DNA of 64,000 nt from Lysobacterales bacterium. Its GTDB lineage: Bacteria > Pseudomonadota > Gammaproteobacteria > Xanthomonadales > Ahniellaceae. This document shows, in pieces, positions 16,910-25,035 of the stretch. The translations under genes were made by a program, and so were the position numbers. Each line of letters opens with the position of its first letter. The first letter of the stretch is position 1. The notes under the pieces were generated by a model. It was not told the origin of the DNA. It did no database searches and saw nothing but the letters and a program-made list of their open reading frames with translations. Location of the stretch: positions 682,001-746,000 of the forward strand of contig JADJCM010000002.1 in the NCBI GenBank assembly GCA_016703225.1. The letters run 5' to 3'.

Positions 16910-18901
16910 TCATGGCGACTCGAAGCCATCGGCGAACAGCGGCGGGTTGTAGCGACCGCTGCGCGCGAGGTCGTGGCGGGCGGTTGGCCAGGGGAGGTCG
17001 GCGCCGGCGGTGGGTGCGCCGGTCTGCCAGACGAAGACGTTGCCGATGGCGCTGACCGCGACCAGGTCGAGGCCGCCATCGCCGTCGACATCGACGATCT
17101 GCGCCGGCGCGGCGACGCCGGGCATGCCGGTGCGCAGCGGTGTGCCGGGCTTCGCGCTGCCATCGTGTTCGAGCACCCAGACACCGGCGACGCCGTCGGC
17201 CATCTGCAGCGGACTGTGGGTGCCGAACACGATCTCCGGATGGCCGTCGGCATCGATGTCGCCGATCACCGGCTCGCTTGCGTACAGGAACAACCCGCCG
17301 GCGTAGTCCACGTCGAAAATCAGACTCCGGTCGTGGCGGTAGGCGCGGATGTGGCCGTCCTGCATCGGCACCACCAGGTCGGGGCGGCCATCGCCGTCGA
17401 GGTCGGCCACGGCGGCGGCCTGCGACATCCATTGCGTGGTGTCGATCACGCCGGTGCCCGCGGCCGGCACGGTCCAGGATGGATGGCGCTGTCCGTCCGG
17501 TCGGTAGACCAGCACGTCGATGTTGTTGATCGTCTCCACGTCGGGCGGGCGGCGCATGCCGGCGACCGCGTATTCGAAGCGGCCATCGCCATCGAGGTCC
17601 GCGAACACCGGCTGCGCATAGCGGAAAACGATGCGCGGATCGACGTTCTCGTTGCCGCCCACCGGCAACAGGATGCGTTGTGGCCAGCCCGGCCAGTTGC
17701 CGCCGCTGCGGTCGTAGGCGAACAGGTAGTGGTAGTCGCGGCCGGTGGCGATCTCGTCGTAGCCATCGCCGTCGAGGTCGGCGACCGCGGCGGCGCCGAG
17801 GATCGCGGCATTGCGCACGTCGTCCACCGGCCAAAGCCCGGGCACGGTCTGGCCATTGCTGCGCCAGGCGTAGAGATTCGGCGTGTACAGGCTGCTGCTG
17901 GCATCGTCGAGGTCGTTGTTGTTGGTGGTCGCGATCACCTGCGGATCGAGTCCAGCCTCCAGTCGCGCGATCAGCACCGAGCTGACCCGCGATACGCGCC
18001 CGTCCGGGTGGCGCGCGACCGTCTGCGGCCAGCCGGGCAGGGCTGAGCCGTCGGGTTGCCAGGCGTGCACGTGGCCGACCGCGTCGGGCACGCTGGATCC
18101 GACGCCGACCAGGATCTCCAGATCCTGGTCGTGGTTGAGGTCGGTGAGCGCGATGTGCCCTGCAACGTTGCCACCCATGTCGATCGGAAAACCCGGACGC
18201 GCCACGCCCGCGGCGTTCCACGCCAGTAGTCGGCCGGTGTTGGTGATTGCCAGTACCTCGTTGTGGCCGTCGCGGTCCAGGTCGGCGACCGCGGGGCTGA
18301 GCGGGCCAACCCATTCGACCGTGGTTGTCGGAAAGCCCGCCGCGAGCGGGTAGCGTGAGGGACCGAGGTCGGTCAGGTCGATGTCATCGAACCAGAAGGT
18401 GCCGGTGGTAGTCGCGGCCAGGTAAACGCGCAGGCGCAGCGTGCTGGCGCCGGCATGCGACTGGAAGCGCAGGGTGACCGCCTGCCAGTCGTTGTCGCCC
18501 GTGACCTGCATCGCGACCAGTTGCTTGTTGCCGACCTGGTTGCCGCCGGCATCGTATTGGTACACGACCACGATCGGCCGCGCCGTAGCGGACGCGGTGC
18601 GCAACCAGTACGAAAGTGCGTAGTCGTGCTGCGCGACGATGGGCCGTGCGGCCGAAATCAGGTGCGCGCTTTCGCCACCGCTCACGCGCTCGACCCGCGC
18701 CGAGCGCGCGCCGGCGTAGTGGATGCTGCCGTCCCAGGTCCAGTGCGTCGTCGGCCAGGTCCACTGGTCGGGCTGACCGTTGCTGTCGGCATCGGTCTCG
18801 AAGCCGCCGTTCGCGAATGCCAGCGGCGCTGATGCCACCGTACCGCACAGCATCCACGAGAACATCCAGCACAGCATGATCGCGGCGAGCGGAAGTCGCA
18901 T
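16910..18901 (-). CDS. Secreted FG-GAP/VCBS-repeat protein with N-terminal carbohydrate-binding-like domain
   Basis: A 663-aa exported protein with an N-terminal signal peptide (to about residue 25). The first domain, about residues 28-185, begins LAFANGGFETDADSNGQPD and ends TFWFDDIDLTDLG, the pattern of CBM/galactose-binding-like beta-sandwiches. From about residue 195 at least seven FG-GAP/VCBS repeats follow with the calcium-binding core DxDxDG (for example VADLDGDGYDEIATG and VADLDGDGRPDLVVP), forming a predicted beta-propeller. The C-terminus ends NPPLFADGFESP, a short tail carried by many secreted proteins in this order. Probably a surface or extracellular binding protein; ligand unknown. 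Confidence 0.85.
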   Translation of the reverse strand: MRLPLAAIMLCWMFSWMLCGTVASAPLAFANGGFETDADSNGQPDQWTWPTTHWTWDGSIHYAGARSARVERVSGGESAHLISAARPIVAQHDYALSYWLRTASATARPIVVVYQYDAGGNQVGNKQLVAMQVTGDNDWQAVTLRFQSHAGASTLRLRVYLAATTTGTFWFDDIDLTDLGPSRYPLAAGFPTTTVEWVGPLSPAVADLDRDGHNEVLAITNTGRLLAWNAAGVARPGFPIDMGGNVAGHIALTDLNHDQDLEILVGVGSSVPDAVGHVHAWQPDGSALPGWPQTVARHPDGRVSRVSSVLIARLEAGLDPQVIATTNNNDLDDASSSLYTPNLYAWRSNGQTVPGLWPVDDVRNAAILGAAAVADLDGDGYDEIATGRDYHYLFAYDRSGGNWPGWPQRILLPVGGNENVDPRIVFRYAQPVFADLDGDGRFEYAVAGMRRPPDVETINNIDVLVYRPDGQRHPSWTVPAAGTGVIDTTQWMSQAAAVADLDGDGRPDLVVPMQDGHIRAYRHDRSLIFDVDYAGGLFLYASEPVIGDIDADGHPEIVFGTHSPLQMADGVAGVWVLEHDGSAKPGTPLRTGMPGVAAPAQIVDVDGDGGLDLVAVSAIGNVFVWQTGAPTAGADLPWPTARHDLARSGRYNPPLFADGFESP

Positions 18902-19142
18902 CGGAAATCCCGTGGGTGGTCTGCGGGAAGAATGGCGACCGCCCGACCCCGCTGCAAGCGTCGCCCGCGGCGCTCGGTGGTCAGACGCCTGACGTCGCTG
19001 GCTTCAACGCACTACCCGCAAAGCGGGCGGCATGATCCGCAAATTCCGCTTGGACAACACGGCGCAAGCGACTGGTTGCGGCACGGTGGATCGAGGAAGC
19101 CGCGAAGGAAGCGGTGGCGCAGCGCGTGGAGGTACGACAACG
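18902..19142. other. Intergenic stretch, nothing recognised
   Basis: These 241 bases lie between the start of the FG-GAP gene and the stop of the DUF2442 gene. Short open frames exist on both strands, but none has a ribosome binding site or resembles a protein. A short hairpin, CCGCAAAGCGGGCGG at about 19016-19030, is the only structure noted. Confidence 0.5.
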
Positions 19143-19586
19143 TCAGGCCGCGCGCGATTGGCGTGCTGCGTAGCCTTCGCAGGCCAGCAACACGGTCTTG
19201 GGAACAGGTTTCTCGCCGGCGCTGTAGTAGGCCACCATGCGCCGCGACAGTCCCAGCGCTTCGGCGGCGACGCTGAACGAAAGGCCATAAGCCATGCGCC
19301 AGTCGTTGAAAGCAAAGGTGTCGGAGCAACCCATCGCCAACAGCGTGTCGCGCCAGAGCGAGTCGGCGCCGATGTCCACGCCGCATGGCCACACCACCGG
19401 GTGGCCACCTTCGTCGAGCGCCGCAGTGGAGAATTCGCGCGCGTCGCGCAGCGGCTTGAGGCCCGGATCGCGGGCAATGTCTGCGGACAGGTCGATCGCG
19501 GCCTTGGTGCCATCCTGCCAACTGAGGGCAAGTCGGTACGCGCTCAGCGCTTTCAGCCGAGCGAGGCGGGGAATCTTCGCGGTCAT
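19143..19586 (-). CDS. DUF2442 domain protein with C-terminal helix-turn-helix-like segment
   Basis: A 147-aa protein. The N-terminal part (MTAKIPRLARLKALSAYRLA...LSWQDGTKAAIDLSADI...LKPLRD) fits DUF2442, a small domain often encoded next to DUF4160 in toxin-antitoxin-like pairs. The C-terminal part, about residues 95-147, contains FSVAAEALGLSRRMVAYYSA, which looks like a helix-turn-helix; this would suit an autoregulating antitoxin. The ATG at 19586 is chosen because residues further upstream belong to the interrupted DUF4160-like frame. A 35-nt stretch of this gene (19226-19260) is repeated at 20572-20606. The function as a DNA-binding antitoxin is inference. Confidence 0.7.
   Translation of the reverse strand: MTAKIPRLARLKALSAYRLALSWQDGTKAAIDLSADIARDPGLKPLRDAREFSTAALDEGGHPVVWPCGVDIGADSLWRDTLLAMGCSDTFAFNDWRMAYGLSFSVAAEALGLSRRMVAYYSAGEKPVPKTVLLACEGYAARQSRAA
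19226..19260. repeat. Direct repeat copy 1 (inside the DUF2442 gene)
   Basis: The last 24 bases, starting ATGCGCCGCGACAG (19237-19260), are identical to 20583-20606, and the 11 bases before match with two differences. In the gene this stretch encodes the ALGLSRRMVAY part of the HTH-like segment. Confidence 0.9.
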
Positions 19587-19590
19587 GGGT

Positions 19591-19791
19591 TCATTTGGAC
19601 GACAAACCGGATGCATGCGCGCTCGCCCAAGCCAGGGCTTCGCGAGCGTCGCGTTCGTCAATGCCACCAGCGAGCAGCACGAGACCGGCGATGGCTTAGG
19701 CGCCGCGCCGACCGTCGTTGGCGATCAAGTGATAATTCGGCACCCCGTGCTCGCGCGAGTAGAGATCCAGCCTGCAGCGGTCGAACCACAT
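19591..19791 (-). pseudogene. DUF4160-like gene interrupted by an in-frame TAA
   Basis: Reading left from the ATG at 19791 gives MWFDRCRLDLYSREHG, then VPNYHLIANDGRRGA, a stop codon TAA (19698-19696), and in the same frame AIAGLVLLAGGIDERDAREA followed by LAWASAHASGLSSK and a TGA at 19593-19591. The order aromatic-rich strand, EHG(x)P(x)YH, then a LLAGG...ALAWA...H helix resembles DUF4160 proteins (about 70-90 aa), which have a conserved EHxPPHxH-type motif and a final W...H helix. The normal partner, DUF2442, starts 4 bases after the second stop. One nonsense codon therefore separates two halves of an otherwise complete frame. Family assignment is by eye. Confidence 0.5.
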
Positions 19792-19837
19792 CCCGGCCTG
19801 CGGCGTCGGCGCCTGGGCGCTGTTCGCTTCGCGCGGC

Positions 19838-20230
19838 TCAGTACCAATCCTCGATGATCAAGCCCGGAACGCGGGAAAACTCGTTGCTGTTGTGCGTGAC
19901 CAAGGTGGCACCTTGCGCATGCGCAGTCGCGGCGATCAGCGTGTCGAACGGTCCTATGGGTTGTCCCAATGATTGGAGATGCAGGGCGATTTGCGCCGCA
20001 ACGCTGGCAGCGTGCGCATCGAAAGGCAGCACCGTGATTGCAGACACGAATCGCGCCAGTCGTTCCATGCGCCCGGCGCCGCCGGCGAGGTTGCGTGCGC
20101 CGCGTTCCAACTCGAACAGCACGATCGCGGGAATCGCGATCTGTCCCGGCGGTGTTGCCAGAAGCCTCTCGGCGACTTTGCCCTTGCCCTTGAAGAAGTG
20201 AATGACGGCATTGGTATCGAGCGCGTACAT
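19838..20230 (-). CDS. vapC: PIN-domain toxin ribonuclease (VapC)
   Basis: A 130-aa VapC-type PIN endoribonuclease. The four acidic positions of the fold are visible: Asp5 in MYALDTN, Glu40 in VLFELERG, Asp96 in GPFDTLIAA, and the THNSNEF segment (Asn115/Glu117). The length is typical. The ATG at 20230 overlaps the vapB stop by one base (TGATG), so toxin translation is coupled to the antitoxin; a GTG three bases earlier is a weaker start. Members of the family cleave tRNAs or rRNA. It lies between the DUF4160-like remnant and vapB. Confidence 0.9.
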   Translation of the reverse strand: MYALDTNAVIHFFKGKGKVAERLLATPPGQIAIPAIVLFELERGARNLAGGAGRMERLARFVSAITVLPFDAHAASVAAQIALHLQSLGQPIGPFDTLIAATAHAQGATLVTHNSNEFSRVPGLIIEDWY

Positions 20231-20460
20231 CACCAGGTTTCCCGATCAACCTCGGCTGGCTGGTGCCCCCTCAGCGATGCCGCCTCAGGGAAATCGGGCC
20301 ACGCGCCGGCCAGTGCGCGCACATCGGTCGGCCATTCCGCGTTGACGCGCGCCCGCACCATCGCCGCTACCCAGTCGGCTGCCGCCATGTGCGCCGCAGC
20401 TGCGGCGTCGGTGACGCGGCGCGTGGTATCGGCGTCCAGATCGATGGTCAATTGGCCCAT
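20230..20460 (-). CDS. vapB: VapB-type antitoxin
   Basis: A 76-aa protein starting MGQLTIDLDADTTRRVTDAA, a beta-strand followed by helices as in ribbon-helix-helix or AbrB-like antitoxins, with an acidic/aromatic C-terminal tail (PDFPEAASLRG...EVDRETW) suitable for binding VapC. The ATG at 20460 has a GAGGAG ribosome binding site; the frame stays open upstream to 20541 but without a better start. Its stop overlaps the vapC start. Antitoxin identity is inferred from size, position and coupling, more than from a clear domain. Confidence 0.8.
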   Translation of the reverse strand: MGQLTIDLDADTTRRVTDAAAAAHMAAADWVAAMVRARVNAEWPTDVRALAGAWPDFPEAASLRGHQPAEVDRETW

Positions 20461-20571
20461 TTCCGACTCCTCGGCGATTCTGCAGTCACCGCGCTGCACG
20501 CATTCTATCGTTTCACTTGTCCCGCTGCCCGCCGCGCGCAAGTGCTGCGCAGGCGTGGCTTGCGACGTCTC

Positions 20572-20606
20572 AGTAGACCACTATGCGCCGCGACAGTCCC
20601 AGCGCT
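20572..20606. repeat. Direct repeat copy 2 (abutting the ccmI stop)
   Basis: This copy of 19226-19260 lies between vapB and ccmI. On the minus strand it would encode ALGLSRRIVVY followed at once by a stop, a truncated remnant of the HTH-like end of the DUF2442 protein. Its last base is the first base of the ccmI stop codon (20606), so the islet joins the ccm operon exactly at this repeat. Confidence 0.85.
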
Positions 20607-21667
20607 CAGCGCACCCGTTCGGCGATTTCGAGGGGGACGGGTTGGGTGAGTGCGGTCTGGTCGAGTGCGGGCGAGAGTACTTCGAGGTCGCCGGGTTTTG
20701 CGATGGCGTCGCCGGATTTGGAGATGCGGGCGCCGAGCACGATGCGCGGGGCTTGCGACAGATGCGGGCCGGCGGTCATGCCCATGCTGTCATCGAGCAC
20801 GATTTCCTTCGGCAGTTCCGATGCGGCGAAGCGCTGGATCGCGAGCGGCATCTTCGGGCCTTCGGCGGCGCGCGCGAACACGTACACGGTGTCGCCGGGT
20901 GCGACCTGGTCGCGCAGCGCCGCGGCCACGCTGACCTGGATGCGGATCGCGGCCGCATTCGTGGTGGCTGGTTCCGCGGCCGCGGACTGCGGCACTTCGC
21001 CGCCGATCTCTCGCACCTGCTCCGCGACTGCGGCGTACACGGTCGAGTCCGGTGGCAGCAGGGTCAGCAGATGTTGCCAGTGTGCGAGCGCGGCGCTGCG
21101 GTCGTCGCGCTGCATCGCGGCGATGCCGGATAGCCACAGCGCGCGCTGATGATCCGGGTTTCTGGACAAGGCATCGGTGAGCAGGGACTCGGCTTCGCCC
21201 TCGATGCGGCGCGTGGTGCTGGCCAGTGCGAAGGCTTCGGCGTATTCGACTTGCAGGTCGATGTCATCAGGTTGCAGCGCGCGCGCGCGGCCGAGCGCAT
21301 CGCGCGAGTCGGCGAAGCGTTGCAGCCCCTGGTAGCCGCGGGCGAGCAGGCGCAGGCCATCGAGGTCATCGCCATCGCGCGCGAGCCGCTTCTCCAGACC
21401 GGCCACGGCGGTGGCGAGGTCGGGTGCGGTCTCGGTATCGGTGGGCGCCGCAACCAGTTGTGCCGGATCGAGCGCGCGCGGCTCGCCGAGTTCGCGATAC
21501 AGCAACACTGCAACCAGCGGCAGCGCGATCAGCAGCACGACCGCCAAAGCTCGCGCAGGAACGCTGCGGGTGTCCGCTGCGACTTGCGGGCGCAGCAAGG
21601 GCCAGAGCAGCGGCAGCAGCGTGGCGAGGCTGATCAGCCCGATCCAGGCCAGGAACGCCGGGGTCAT
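20606..21667 (-). CDS. ccmI: Cytochrome c maturation protein CcmI (TPR)
   Basis: A 353-aa protein whose start MTPAFLAWIGLISLATLL (21667) overlaps the ccmH stop. It has two N-terminal membrane segments (about residues 3-22 and 42-62) separated by a cytoplasmic loop, followed by a periplasmic TPR region at about residues 85-235 (LARGYQGLQRFADSRDALGRA and neighbours). A C-terminal domain of the CcmI type follows (GDTVYVFARAAEGPKMPLAI...). CcmI holds apocytochrome c for CcmFH. It is the last gene of the ccm operon; the islet with vapBC begins at its stop codon. Confidence 0.85.
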   Translation of the reverse strand: MTPAFLAWIGLISLATLLPLLWPLLRPQVAADTRSVPARALAVVLLIALPLVAVLLYRELGEPRALDPAQLVAAPTDTETAPDLATAVAGLEKRLARDGDDLDGLRLLARGYQGLQRFADSRDALGRARALQPDDIDLQVEYAEAFALASTTRRIEGEAESLLTDALSRNPDHQRALWLSGIAAMQRDDRSAALAHWQHLLTLLPPDSTVYAAVAEQVREIGGEVPQSAAAEPATTNAAAIRIQVSVAAALRDQVAPGDTVYVFARAAEGPKMPLAIQRFAASELPKEIVLDDSMGMTAGPHLSQAPRIVLGARISKSGDAIAKPGDLEVLSPALDQTALTQPVPLEIAERVR

Positions 21668-22092
21668 CGCTCCACCTTGTCGTCGATCGGGCCGGGCAGG
21701 TCCGGATGCGGACCGCCGCGCAGCATCATGGAGCGCGCGATGGCGAAACCGACCACCAGGATCAGCAGCGGTCCGACCCACAACACCAGCGTGGTCGCCT
21801 TGAATGGCGGCCGGTACAGCACGAAGTCACCGTAGCGCTCGGTCAGGAACTGCTTGATCTCGTCGTCGCTCTTGCCGGCGCGCATCATCTCGAACACTTC
21901 CTTGCGCAGGTCGCGGGCCAGCCCTGCATCGGAGTCGGCGATGTTCTGGTTCTGGCACACCAGGCAGCGCAGCTCCTGCGCGAGCGACTGGAAGCGTCGC
22001 TCCTCGGCCTCGTTCGCGAACGGCAGTGGATCGATGGCGTGGGCCAGGCTGGCGAGCAGCACGAAGGCGAGGGCGGTCACGGCGCGTTGCAT
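21664..22092 (-). CDS. ccmH: Cytochrome c maturation thioreductase CcmH
   Basis: A 142-aa periplasmic, membrane-anchored protein that reduces the apocytochrome CXXCH cysteines. A signal peptide ends at about residue 19 (LASLAHA); the redox motif LRCLVCQNQN holds Cys43 and Cys46; a TM anchor TTLVLWVGPLLILVVGFAIA lies near residue 105. The length is that of the single-domain CcmH found when CcmI is separate. The start overlaps the ccmG stop (TGATG) and its stop overlaps the ccmI start. Confidence 0.93.
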   Translation of the reverse strand: MQRAVTALAFVLLASLAHAIDPLPFANEAEERRFQSLAQELRCLVCQNQNIADSDAGLARDLRKEVFEMMRAGKSDDEIKQFLTERYGDFVLYRPPFKATTLVLWVGPLLILVVGFAIARSMMLRGGPHPDLPGPIDDKVER

Positions 22093-22616
22093 CACTTCAC
22101 TCCCATCGCTGCGAGTCGTGGCGTGATTTCGCTGGCGATGACTTCCGCGGTCAGCGGCCCGATCTGCTTGAAGCGGATCACGCCGTTGCCGTCGATCAGG
22201 AAGGTCTCGGGGGCACCGTACACGCCGAAGTCGATCGCGACGCGACCTTCGGCGTCGACCGCGACCGCGTCGTAGGGGTCGCCGAGCGTGGCCAGCCAGC
22301 GCAACGCGGTGGCCTCGTCGTCCTTCCAGTTCAGTCCGACCAGCGGAATCTGTTTGGACTTCGCGTAATTGAGCAGCACCGGGTGTTCTTCCTGGCAGGC
22401 CACGCACCAGCTGCCCCACACATTCAGCAGCCAGGGCTTGCCGGCGAACTGCTTCGACAGGACGCGCTGCGCCGGGTTGCGCAGCTCCGGCAGATCGAAC
22501 GCGGCCGCGGGCTTGTCGATCAGCGGCGAGGGCACCATGCGCGTGTCCTTGCCGAGCCCGGCGTAGAGCAGCACGCCAAGGCCGAGGAATAGCAGCAGCG
22601 GAATCAGGTAGCGCAT
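22092..22616 (-). CDS. ccmG: Thiol:disulfide interchange protein CcmG/DsbE
   Basis: A 174-aa membrane-anchored thioredoxin-fold protein. The N-terminal anchor is YLIPLLLFLGLGVLLYAG. The active site WCVAC has Cys71 and Cys74; the cis-Pro region is YGAPETFLID. It passes electrons to CcmH and apocytochrome c in the periplasm. The start overlaps the ccmF stop and the stop overlaps the ccmH start. Confidence 0.93.
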   Translation of the reverse strand: MRYLIPLLLFLGLGVLLYAGLGKDTRMVPSPLIDKPAAAFDLPELRNPAQRVLSKQFAGKPWLLNVWGSWCVACQEEHPVLLNYAKSKQIPLVGLNWKDDEATALRWLATLGDPYDAVAVDAEGRVAIDFGVYGAPETFLIDGNGVIRFKQIGPLTAEVIASEITPRLAAMGVK

Positions 22617-24592
22617 CAGGCGGTGACCTCGGCAGTGGCACGCTCACGCGCGGCGCTGCGCGCGGCACGCAGTTTCGGATCGGCCGCGGCGACCAGTCCG
22701 CCGCACATCATCAGCAGCGCGCCGAGCCAGATCCAGCGGATGAAGGGCTTGTGGTAGATGCGGATCGCCCAGGCGTCGTGGTCACCGACCGGCTCGCCCA
22801 TGGCGACGTACAGGTCGCGCGTGAACCCGGGATCGAGGTCGGCTTCGGTCATCACCTGGCGACCGCGATACTGGCGTTTTTCCGGGGTCATGGTTTCGAT
22901 CAGGCGGTCGCCGCGATAGACGCCGATCACGCCGCGGTCGGCGCTGAAGTTGGGCCCTTCGCGGTGTTCGAGCTTCTCGAACACGAAGCGGTAGCCGCGC
23001 ACCTCGATCGACTCGCCCGGCACCAGGCGCACGTCCTTCTCGATGCTGGTCGAGTCGGTGACGAACACGCCGATCACGAACACGCCGAGCCCGGCATGCG
23101 CGATCAACATGCCAATCGTCGACCGCGTCAACCCGCGCCATGGACGCGGCGACTCCCCGTGGTCGCCCGCTTTCGCACGGCCCCGAACGCGCAAATAGTC
23201 CACCACCGACACGACCACCCAACTGCCGGCAAGCACCCCGAGTGCAGCCTTCCATGGCGCGCCCGCGACCACGAAGGCGAGCGCGGCGAACACGTTGGCG
23301 GCGATCAGTGCCGGCGTGAGTCGCCCGGCGAAACGAGCGATCTGGTCCTGTCGCCAGCGAATGTGCGGCGCGAATGCGATCAGCAACACCACCGGGGCCA
23401 TCAGCAGCGGAAACAGCGTGCCGAAATAGGGCGGTCCGACCGAGATCTTGCCCCAGTGGAAGGCGTCCGCCAGCAGCGGAAACAGCGTGCCGAGCAGCAC
23501 CATCGCCGCAGCCGAGGTCAGCAGCACGTTGTTCAGCAGAATCGCCGACTCGCGCGACACCGGCGCGAAGCCGGGGTCGACCGCGAAGCGCTGTGCGCGC
23601 CAGGCGTACAGCGTCAGCGCGCCACCGGTGACCGATCCGAGGAAGGCGAGGATGAACACGCCGCGGGTCGGGTCGGCGGCGAAGGCATGCACCGAGGTGA
23701 GCACGCCCGAGCGCACCAGGAAAGTTCCGAGCAGGGACAGCGAAAACGCCACGATCGCGAGCAGCACGGTCCAGCGCAGCAGTTGTCCGCGCTGGTCGCT
23801 GACGACCATGCTGTGGATCAGCGCGGTGCCCACCAGCCAGGGCATGAACGAGGCATTCTCGACCGGGTCCCAGAACCACCAGCCGCCCCAGCCGAGTTCG
23901 TAGTAGGCCCACCACGAGCCGAGCGCGATGCCGAAGGTCAGGAATGCCCAGGCGACCAGCGTCCACGGCCGCGCCCAGCGCACCCAACGGTTGTCGCCGC
24001 GACCTTCGATCAGTGCCGCCACCGCGAACGCGAACGCAATCGCGAAACCGACATAGCCGGCGTAGAGCATCGGCGGATGGAAGATCAGTCCCGGGTCCTG
24101 CAGCAGCGGGTTGAGGTCGTTGCCCTCGGGCCAGGCCGGCAGGTTGCGCAGGAACGGGTTCGAGGTGAGGAGCGTGAACAGCAGGAAGCCGACCGCGACG
24201 AATCCGAGCACCGACAGCACGCGGGCGATGAATGCCTCCGGCAGATCCCGCGTGCGCAACGCCACCAGCGCGGTCCATAGCGACAGCATCAGCGCCCACA
24301 GCAGCAGCGAGCCCTCGTGCGCGCCCCAGAGTGCCGCGATCCGATACAGCAGCGGCAGTTCCGAATTCGAGTTGCGCGCGACGTAGGCGACCGAGAAGTC
24401 CTGCACCACGAACGCCTGCGTGAGCAGCGCGAAGGCCAGCCCGACCAGCGCGAACTGCAGCAGCGCCGCCGGTCGCGCCAGCGCGATCCAGCGCGCGCGT
24501 CCGGTCTGCGCGCCGACCAGCGGCACGAACGCCTGCACCGCCGCGACCAGCAGCGCCAGGATCAACACGAACTGGCCGAGTTCGGGGATCAT
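22616..24592 (-). CDS. ccmF: Heme lyase CcmF
   Basis: A 658-aa polytopic inner-membrane protein, the heme lyase subunit of the Ccm system. About 15 hydrophobic segments are visible. The tryptophan-rich heme-binding loop reads GGWWFWDPVENASFMPW, and conserved histidines are in the flanking periplasmic loops (RGVFILAFLG region and YHKPFIRWIW). Length and N-terminus (MIPELGQFVLILALLVA) are typical. It overlaps ccmE by 4 bases and ccmG by one base. Confidence 0.95.
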   Translation of the reverse strand: MIPELGQFVLILALLVAAVQAFVPLVGAQTGRARWIALARPAALLQFALVGLAFALLTQAFVVQDFSVAYVARNSNSELPLLYRIAALWGAHEGSLLLWALMLSLWTALVALRTRDLPEAFIARVLSVLGFVAVGFLLFTLLTSNPFLRNLPAWPEGNDLNPLLQDPGLIFHPPMLYAGYVGFAIAFAFAVAALIEGRGDNRWVRWARPWTLVAWAFLTFGIALGSWWAYYELGWGGWWFWDPVENASFMPWLVGTALIHSMVVSDQRGQLLRWTVLLAIVAFSLSLLGTFLVRSGVLTSVHAFAADPTRGVFILAFLGSVTGGALTLYAWRAQRFAVDPGFAPVSRESAILLNNVLLTSAAAMVLLGTLFPLLADAFHWGKISVGPPYFGTLFPLLMAPVVLLIAFAPHIRWRQDQIARFAGRLTPALIAANVFAALAFVVAGAPWKAALGVLAGSWVVVSVVDYLRVRGRAKAGDHGESPRPWRGLTRSTIGMLIAHAGLGVFVIGVFVTDSTSIEKDVRLVPGESIEVRGYRFVFEKLEHREGPNFSADRGVIGVYRGDRLIETMTPEKRQYRGRQVMTEADLDPGFTRDLYVAMGEPVGDHDAWAIRIYHKPFIRWIWLGALLMMCGGLVAAADPKLRAARSAARERATAEVTA

Positions 24593-25035
24593 CGCGCCGC
24601 TTCCTTCTGCGCCTTGGCCTTGGCGATGGCGTCGGCGACTTCGGTCGGCATGTAGTTCTCGTCATGCTTGGCCAGCACTTCCTCGGCGAGGAAACGGCTC
24701 CCGTCCTCCAGGGTGCCGGTGGCAACCACGCTCTGACCCTCGCGGAACAGGTCGGGCAGGATGCCGCTGAAGTGCACCGGGATCTGCTTGAAGCGGTCGG
24801 TGACGATGAACTCGACCTCCAGCGAGGTCGCCGAGCGCTGCACGCTGCCCTCCAGCACGACACCGCCGAGGCGGAAACGATGGCCCTGCGGCGCCTTGCC
24901 GGCGGCAATGTCGGTCGGGCTGACGAAATGCTGCAGGTTTTCGCGCAGCGCATAGACGACAAAGCCGGCGGCGATGCCGAGCCCGAGCAGGCCGATCGAG
25001 AGTGCCACCAGGCGGCGACGGCGCACCGGGTTCAT
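24589..25035 (-). CDS. ccmE: Periplasmic heme chaperone CcmE
   Basis: A 148-aa heme chaperone with an N-terminal anchor (LVALSIGLLGLGIAAGFVVYAL) and an OB-fold periplasmic domain. The covalent heme ligand is His124 in LAKHDENYMP, with Tyr128 next to it. It takes heme from CcmC and hands it to CcmF. The ATG at 25035 overlaps the end of ccmD by 4 bases, so the whole operon is translationally linked. Confidence 0.94.
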   Translation of the reverse strand: MNPVRRRRLVALSIGLLGLGIAAGFVVYALRENLQHFVSPTDIAAGKAPQGHRFRLGGVVLEGSVQRSATSLEVEFIVTDRFKQIPVHFSGILPDLFREGQSVVATGTLEDGSRFLAEEVLAKHDENYMPTEVADAIAKAKAQKEAAR

